From contig CAYMAN010000034.1 in the NCBI GenBank assembly GCA_964388455.1, positions 1 through 18,815 of the forward strand: a stretch of 18,815 nt of DNA, given 5' to 3'. This document shows, in pieces, positions 13,804 through 18,815 of the stretch (positions are counted from its first letter, which is position 1; each line of letters starts with the position of its first letter). The notes below the pieces were generated by a model that worked only from the letters and a program-made list of their open reading frames with translations, had not been told where the DNA came from and made no database searches. The translations under genes and the position numbers were made by a program. This DNA comes from JBBRWO01 sp964388455. GTDB lineage: Bacteria > Actinomycetota > Coriobacteriia > Anaerosomatales > JAAXUF01.

Positions 13804-15206
13804 GGATCGATGCTCGAACCATTGCCTCTGTTACGGACGGCGAGCTTCTCGCTGGAGCACCCGACGCCGTGGTCAGTGACGTCGTCATCGACTCGCGTCA
13901 CACGACGCCAGGCTGTGCGTTCTTGGCTTTGGAAGGCGAGCGATCCGACGGGCACGAATTCTGCGCGGTGGCGTTGGAGCGCGGTGCGCGAGCGCTGATC
14001 GTGAGCAGGGAGGGACAGTCGCTCGATGCGTTGATCACACTCGCGCGCGAACGCGACGCGGTAGTCGTGCGGGTGTCTGACGGCGTCAGCGCGCTACAGG
14101 ATCTAGCCGCCTACCACCGTTCGCGACTCAAATGCGAGGTGGTGGGCATCACCGGCTCCACCGGCAAAACCACTACCAAGGACTTCGTGCGGGCAGCGCT
14201 CGAGAGTTCGCTCCGTGTCGTCTGCACCGAAGGGAATCGCAACAATGAACTCGGGGTCCCGCTGACCATCCTGCGCGCAGGAATGGACACGGATGTGCTG
14301 ATCGTCGAGATGGGGATGCGCGGTGAGGGCGAGATTGCCGCGCTCTGCGAGATCGCGCGTCCGTCACTCGGATTGATCACGAACGTCGGCACGAGCCACA
14401 TCGAGATTCTCGGCTCCCAGGATGCCGTCGCCCGGGCAAAAGGGGAGCTGGTTCGTTGTCTGTCGCCTGGTGGGTGTGCCTTCCTCAACGGCGATGATGC
14501 TTTCACCGATGTCATCACCGAATGGTCTAGTGCGCCGATCATCCGCTGGGGCTTGTCCGGATCATGCGAAGTCACTGCTACTGACGTGAGCGTTGATGTC
14601 GAAGGTAGGCCGAGATTCACACTGGTCGCACCGCAGGGCAGTGCGCGTATCGAGCTCCCGGTACCTGGTAGGCACAACGTCTACAACGCGCTCGCAGCCT
14701 CCGCGATCGGGCTGCACTTGGGCGTGTCGCCTGAAGCGATCAGTGCTGGTCTCGCCGCAGCCGAGCTTTCTGCGATGCGCATGCAGTTGTTCGAGTCCGC
14801 ATCCGGAATCACCGTCATCAACGATGCCTACAACGCCAACCCGGTCTCGATGCGAGCTGCAATTGAGACTCTTTCCGACATGCAGACCTCTGGCAAGCGG
14901 GTCGCCGTCTTAGGTGACATGGCCGAGCTGGGCTCCCTGACCGAGGTTGCGCACTTCCGGATCGGCGAGCAGGTCGCTCGCCTTCCGATCGACGTTCTGG
15001 TGACGGTGGGCCCGCGTGCCGAGCGGATCGCGCAAGGTGCCCGCGCCGAGGGGATGCCCGCCAACCAGGTGCGTGCTTGTGCCGAGGCGCCCGAGGCCGT
15101 GGAGGTTCTCGACGACCTCCTGGCGAGCGGTGATGTGGTGCTGGTGAAGGCATCGCGGGTCATGGGACTGGAAGTTGTCGCAGAAGGGATCGTGAACCCC
15201 CGATGA
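13797..15206 (+). CDS. murF: UDP-MurNAc-tripeptide:D-Ala-D-Ala ligase MurF
   Basis: A 469-aa cytoplasmic ligase that adds D-Ala-D-Ala to complete UDP-MurNAc-pentapeptide. The N-terminal Mur domain has VVIDSRHTTPGCAFLAL (29-45). The central ATPase has GITGSTGKTTTK (117-128), GNRNNELGVP (146-155), VEMGMRGEGEI (170-180) and TNVGTSHIEILGS (195-207). The C-terminal domain has INDAYNANPVSM (341-352) and LGDMAELG (372-379). Length and motif order are normal for the family. The start overlaps murE by 7 nt and the stop overlaps mraY by 4 nt (ATGA), so translation is probably coupled. Confidence 0.97.
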   Translation: MLRIDARTIASVTDGELLAGAPDAVVSDVVIDSRHTTPGCAFLALEGERSDGHEFCAVALERGARALIVSREGQSLDALITLARERDAVVVRVSDGVSALQDLAAYHRSRLKCEVVGITGSTGKTTTKDFVRAALESSLRVVCTEGNRNNELGVPLTILRAGMDTDVLIVEMGMRGEGEIAALCEIARPSLGLITNVGTSHIEILGSQDAVARAKGELVRCLSPGGCAFLNGDDAFTDVITEWSSAPIIRWGLSGSCEVTATDVSVDVEGRPRFTLVAPQGSARIELPVPGRHNVYNALAASAIGLHLGVSPEAISAGLAAAELSAMRMQLFESASGITVINDAYNANPVSMRAAIETLSDMQTSGKRVAVLGDMAELGSLTEVAHFRIGEQVARLPIDVLVTVGPRAERIAQGARAEGMPANQVRACAEAPEAVEVLDDLLASGDVVLVKASRVMGLEVVAEGIVNPR

Positions 15207-16255
15207 TCAGGTTCGCGCAATACCCCACCTATCAGGTATTCCTCTCGGTGGTAATGGCCATGGTGGCTGCCGCCGTGCTGTTTCCGCTGTGGATTCGCCT
15301 CCTGCAGGTACGCAACATCGGTCAGCAGGTTCGTGCCGACGGACCGCAGGGACACCTGGTCAAACAGGGGACTCCCACCATGGGTGGCGTACTGATCCTT
15401 CTCGTTGTCACCGTTACCTTCTTGGTGATGGGAACACCGACCAGACTCAGTCTCCTCGCCCTGGGAACAATGCTGGCTTGCGGTGTTCTGGGATTCATCG
15501 ATGACTGGTCCAAGGTCAGCCACGAGCGTTCGTTAGGGCTTCGCCCTCTGGCCAAGCTCTTTTGGCAAGCAGCTGCCGCGATCGCGTTCGGGCTCTTGGT
15601 GGTCAACTGGGCTGGTCTGCCAACGTGGGTGCAGATACCCTTGACGGGTAGTCGCGTCAATCTGGGTGGGCTCGCGAGTACCTTCTCCGTTGGCGGCCTG
15701 GCCATTATTGTGCCCTGGCTCTATCTCGCATTCGTGGCCGTGATGATCATGGGGATGAGCAACGCGGTCAATCTGACCGATGGGCTCGATGGACTTGCCG
15801 CGGGCACGGTGACGATCGTTACGCTCGCCTACGCCGGCATCGCATTTCGCCAGAACACACTGGAGACGGCGCTTCTGGCAGCAGCCGTTGCTGGCGCCTG
15901 CATCGGCTTCCTCTGGTACAACAGCTACCCAGCCGACATCTTCATGGGCGACACGGGGTCACTCGGCTTGGGAGCGGTAATCGCGGCACTTGCGGTCATC
16001 ACCAAGACGGAGCTCCTGTTGCTCATCATCGGCGGCATCTACGTTGCCGAGACGCTATCGGTCATCATGCAAGTCGCTTCGTTCAAGCTGACCGGAAAGC
16101 GGATCTTCAGGATGGCTCCGCTCCATCATCACTTCGAGATGCTCGGGTGGAGCGAGACGAAGGTCATGGTCCGCTTCTGGATTGTGACGGGCATCCTGGC
16201 AGGACTCGGTTTTGCGATGTACTTCGTGGCGACGATCATCGACAAGCTCAGATGA
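15203..16255 (+). CDS. mraY: Phospho-MurNAc-pentapeptide transferase MraY
   Basis: A 350-aa polytopic membrane enzyme with about ten predicted spans. It transfers phospho-MurNAc-pentapeptide from UDP to undecaprenyl phosphate, forming lipid I at the inner face of the membrane. Diagnostic sites include GTPTMGG (56-62), the Asp pair FIDDWSK (98-104), NAVNLTDGLDGLAAG (187-201) with D193 and D196, IFMGDTGSLGLG (246-257) with D250, and the histidine cluster PLHHHFEMLGWSE (306-318). Length is normal. It overlaps murF and murD by 4 nt each (ATGA). Confidence 0.98.
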   Translation: MIRFAQYPTYQVFLSVVMAMVAAAVLFPLWIRLLQVRNIGQQVRADGPQGHLVKQGTPTMGGVLILLVVTVTFLVMGTPTRLSLLALGTMLACGVLGFIDDWSKVSHERSLGLRPLAKLFWQAAAAIAFGLLVVNWAGLPTWVQIPLTGSRVNLGGLASTFSVGGLAIIVPWLYLAFVAVMIMGMSNAVNLTDGLDGLAAGTVTIVTLAYAGIAFRQNTLETALLAAAVAGACIGFLWYNSYPADIFMGDTGSLGLGAVIAALAVITKTELLLLIIGGIYVAETLSVIMQVASFKLTGKRIFRMAPLHHHFEMLGWSETKVMVRFWIVTGILAGLGFAMYFVATIIDKLR

Positions 16256-17634
16256 CGTCGTACGGAGACATCTTGGTCCTCGGGCTGGGCAGGAGCGGCG
16301 TGGCCACTGCGCGCTACGCCGCTGAGCTGCTCGAAAGCGGTCGTGCGACTTCAGTGACCGCCTACGACGCGGCCCAGACGCCTCTCACGGAGGGGCGCTC
16401 CGAGGAGCTGCGGGCGATCGGCGTTAACGTCGTGCTCGGCTCGGAGACGGTCGTTGGTGCGTACGCCTTGTGCGTTGCGAGTCCAGGAATTCCGCCACAC
16501 TCAGCGCTCATGAAGTCCGCACAAGATCGCGCGGTCCAGGTCATCTCAGAGATCGAGTTCGCGTTCATCGAGTCGCGACAGCAGTGGATCGCGGTGACCG
16601 GTACCAACGGTAAGACCACGACCACGGCGCTGATCGCACATCTACTCGAAGCGGGAGGCGTATCTGCTCGCACTGTCGGCAACATCGGAGCCCCCGCCAT
16701 CGCTGCTGTCGCCGAGGCCTTGGACAGCGAGGTGTTGGTTGCCGAGGTCTCGTCGTTTCAGCTCTCTTTGACACGCGCGTTTCACCCGCATGTTGCGGTG
16801 CTGTTGAACGTCACGCCGGACCATCTCGATTGGCACGGCTCGCTTCAGGCGTACACCGCGGACAAGATGCGCGTGTTCGCTAACCAAGAGGCCGACGACT
16901 TGGCGGTCATCGATGTTGACGATCCGGGTTCGGCGGCGTGTGTTGATGCCGTCGCCCTGCGCGGTGTGCCAGTGTCTCGCGTCGCCTTGTCGGCTCGCCA
17001 CAGTATGGGCGCCGCCATGGTGGATGGCGTGCTGGTCCTCGAGACGCGCGCCGGTGAGGTTCGACTGTGCCGCGCCGATGAGTTGCTCATCCGCGGCGAC
17101 CACAATGTCAGCAATGCGCTCGCCGCGGCCGCGGCAGCGCATGCATTCGGCGTCGGGGCGGCGGACCTGCGGGACGGACTACGGAGCTTCCGCGCGATCG
17201 AGCACCGACTTGAGCCCGTGGGCTGCATCGCCGGAGTGGAGTGGTACAACGACAGCAAGGCCACCAATCCCGACGCCGTGTTCAAGGCGGTCGACGCCTT
17301 TGCCGAGCGCCCGTTTGTGCTGCTGCTCGGCGGACGCAACAAGGGAAACGACTTCCGGCCTTTGGCGCAACGTGTGGATGGCGACGCAAAAGCGGTGGTC
17401 TTGTTCGGTGAGTCACGAGCGGAGCTGGAAGTTGCTTTCGCGGGTCTGGCGGTGACCCGTGTGACTGCTGTCTCACTTGCCGATGCCGTGGCGGTTGCCA
17501 GCGAGTTGGCGAGCGCTGGAGACACGGTTGTGCTGTCGCCGGCGTGCGCCTCGTTCGACGAGTTCACGTCCTATGAGCACCGAGGTACTGTGTTCAAGGA
17601 CCTGGTACGCGGTATGGAGGTTGGCCAGGCATGA
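16252..17634 (+). CDS. murD: UDP-MurNAc-L-alanine:D-glutamate ligase MurD
   Basis: A 460-aa ligase that adds D-Glu to UDP-MurNAc-L-Ala. It has an N-terminal Rossmann-like UDP-binding domain (VLGLGRSGVATAR, 9-21; ASPGIPP, 76-82), P-loop AVTGTNGKTTTTA (114-126), EVSSFQLS (165-172) and NVTPDHLDWHG (186-196). The C-terminal domain has EHRLEPVG, YNDSKATNPDA, LLGGRNKGNDF and SPACASFDEFTSYEHRG. ATG 16252 is chosen because it overlaps the mraY stop in ATGA; the frame extends 35 codons further into mraY, but those codons encode mraY in another frame. The stop overlaps the ftsW ATG in the same way. Confidence 0.97.
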   Translation: MTSYGDILVLGLGRSGVATARYAAELLESGRATSVTAYDAAQTPLTEGRSEELRAIGVNVVLGSETVVGAYALCVASPGIPPHSALMKSAQDRAVQVISEIEFAFIESRQQWIAVTGTNGKTTTTALIAHLLEAGGVSARTVGNIGAPAIAAVAEALDSEVLVAEVSSFQLSLTRAFHPHVAVLLNVTPDHLDWHGSLQAYTADKMRVFANQEADDLAVIDVDDPGSAACVDAVALRGVPVSRVALSARHSMGAAMVDGVLVLETRAGEVRLCRADELLIRGDHNVSNALAAAAAAHAFGVGAADLRDGLRSFRAIEHRLEPVGCIAGVEWYNDSKATNPDAVFKAVDAFAERPFVLLLGGRNKGNDFRPLAQRVDGDAKAVVLFGESRAELEVAFAGLAVTRVTAVSLADAVAVASELASAGDTVVLSPACASFDEFTSYEHRGTVFKDLVRGMEVGQA

Positions 17635-18815
17635 AGCGATCCGAGTACGCGGGCGGAGCATCAGCCAGATTCCTCCTCATGGGCACCGCTTTGTTCCTCA
17701 CCATCTTCGGACTGGTGATGATCTACTCGGCGTCATCGATATCGGCGCTGGTCAAAGAGGGTTCGGCGATGCACTTCTTCCTCCGACAGCTCGCATTCGT
17801 CGCTCTCGGCGTGGTGTGCGCGTCGGCCGTTGCCCGCTTCGATTACCGCCGATTCCAAGGATCGCTCGGCACGCAGGCGTGGTGGGTCGCAATCGCACTG
17901 CTGGTCGCGACGTTCTTGCTGGGCATCGTCCGTGGCGGCGCTCGCCGATGGATTCCGCTCGGGTTCTTCAACCTGCAGCCCTCCGAGCTGGCCAAGATCG
18001 CCTGCATTCTCGTGGCGGCCGGACTGACTGTGGAATGGCAACGCAAGCGGATGGACACCGGAACGTATCTACGCAAGATGGGCTTCTTCGTCGGTGTGCC
18101 GGCTGTGATGATCGTTGCTCAGCCGGACCTCGGTACAGCGATTCTGCTGGCCATCGGCGTGGCGACCGTTCTGTTCCTTGGCGGCATCGGGATGCGCTGG
18201 GTCACTGGGGCCGCGGGCATCGTCGTCGCCTTCGGCGTGTTCGCGATCTTGATCGAGCCGTATCGGCTCAAGCGCGTCATCTCCGCATTCGACCCCTGGG
18301 CCGATCCGCTCAAGACCGGATACCAGGCCGTGCAGGCGCTGTTCGCGTTCGGCACCGGTGGGATCAGTGGCGTGGGCCTCGGGCTTTCTCGGCAGAAGTT
18401 CTTCTATCTGCCTGAGGCGCACACCGACTTCATCTTTGCGATAATCGGTGAAGAGGCCGGACTCATAGGTACCCTCGCCATCGTTGTGGGCTTTGGCATC
18501 CTTCTGTACGCAGGGGTGCGAATCGCTATGGGTGCACGTGATCCGTTCGGGCGACTCGTCGCCGGCGCGATCACCAGTATGCTGGTGTTTCAGGCGGTTC
18601 TGAATATGTCTGCAGTCACGGGCATCTTCCCGATCACGGGCAAGCCGATGCCGTTCGTGTCCTACGGCGGATCCTCGATGCTGGTCACGATGATCTGCAT
18701 CGGACTTATGCTGTCGGTGTCCGCGTACGGAGCTTTGGCACCCAGGGCCGTCCGCGTCGCTCCCCGGAAAGAGGAGACCAAGCGTGCGAGTAGTGATGAG
18801 CGGCGGAGGAACAGC
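17631..18815 (+). CDS. ftsW: SEDS peptidoglycan polymerase FtsW, 3' end beyond window
   Basis: ATG 17631 overlaps the murD stop (ATGA). The frame stays open to the last base, giving at least 395 residues of a polytopic SEDS glycosyltransferase that polymerises lipid II at the septum with the class B PBP. Visible motifs are MIYSASS (30-36), RWIPLGFFNLQPSELAK (106-122), AQPDLGTA (163-170), GTGGISGVGLGLSRQKFFYL (241-260), PEAHTDFIFAIIGEE (261-275) with D266 at the position of the essential SEDS Asp, and KPMPFVSYGGSSM (338-350). A basic cytoplasmic tail follows from about residue 371 and has no stop yet. FtsW rather than RodA is favoured by the dcw position between murD and murG. The tail overlaps the murG start by at least 32 nt. 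Confidence 0.95.
   Translation, partial: MKRSEYAGGASARFLLMGTALFLTIFGLVMIYSASSISALVKEGSAMHFFLRQLAFVALGVVCASAVARFDYRRFQGSLGTQAWWVAIALLVATFLLGIVRGGARRWIPLGFFNLQPSELAKIACILVAAGLTVEWQRKRMDTGTYLRKMGFFVGVPAVMIVAQPDLGTAILLAIGVATVLFLGGIGMRWVTGAAGIVVAFGVFAILIEPYRLKRVISAFDPWADPLKTGYQAVQALFAFGTGGISGVGLGLSRQKFFYLPEAHTDFIFAIIGEEAGLIGTLAIVVGFGILLYAGVRIAMGARDPFGRLVAGAITSMLVFQAVLNMSAVTGIFPITGKPMPFVSYGGSSMLVTMICIGLMLSVSAYGALAPRAVRVAPRKEETKRASSDERRRNS
18784..18815 (+). CDS. murG: UDP-GlcNAc:lipid I transferase MurG, N-terminal 11 codons only
   Basis: GTG 18784 opens a frame reading (M)RVVMSGGGTA to the window end, matching the glycine-rich N-terminus of MurG (MRVxxSGGGTAGH). GAGGAG (18771-18776) stands 7 nt upstream, a good ribosome site. 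The position after ftsW is the usual one. MurG adds GlcNAc to lipid I to make lipid II at the inner face of the membrane. The call rests on 11 codons plus context. It lies in a different frame from ftsW, which continues through it. Confidence 0.85.
   Translation, partial: MRVVMSGGGT

Overview
The window is high-GC bacterial DNA that reads like a diderm-lacking actinobacterial lineage. I lean towards Coriobacteriia or a related anaerobic actinobacterial group. The grounds are GC-rich third positions, frequent GTG starts, a MurE carrying the meso-diaminopimelate signature DNPR, an actinobacterial-looking leaderless promoter, and the gene order mraZ-rsmH-ftsL-PBP-murE-murF-mraY-murD-ftsW-murG. 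Genus cannot be read from the sequence alone. Nothing here looks like a prophage, transposon, CRISPR array or RNA gene.

Layout: (1) 1-932 is the 3' part of an SPFH/band-7 (flotillin-like) protein with a striking run of seven 11-residue repeats, closed by a hairpin. (2) 1034-1939 is a XerD-type tyrosine recombinase that appears to be transcribed as a leaderless message. (3) 2050-6872 is a four-gene nucleoside-type ABC importer: BMP-family lipoprotein, tandem-NBD ATPase and two BPD_transp_2 permeases. A perfect 11-bp stem-loop lies between the lipoprotein and the ATPase genes, and a perfect 13-bp terminator hairpin closes the operon. (4) 6970-8230, on the minus strand, holds a DUF4349-type membrane protein preceded by a 44-aa single-span membrane protein too short for ordinary ORF listings. 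(5) 8231-8574 is a 344-base divergent control region. It contains a plausible minus-strand promoter and, on the plus strand, a mraZ promoter overlapped by four GTG boxes spaced exactly 10 nt apart, the geometry expected of MraZ operators. (6) 8575-18815 is the division and cell wall (dcw) cluster from mraZ to the first codons of murG; it runs off the window.

How the genes work together: MraZ probably represses its own promoter. RsmH methylates 16S rRNA. FtsL, the class B PBP and FtsW form the septal synthase module. MurE, MurF and MurD build the UDP-MurNAc-pentapeptide. MraY transfers it to undecaprenyl phosphate, and MurG completes lipid II. Most genes from ftsL to murG overlap by a few bases (GTGA, ATGA or ATGCTGA), pointing to one translationally coupled operon.

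Most of the window is conserved housekeeping sequence. The least explained parts are the minus-strand pair next to mraZ (DUF4349 protein plus the 44-aa membrane protein), the extended FtsL, and the ftsW-murG overlap.
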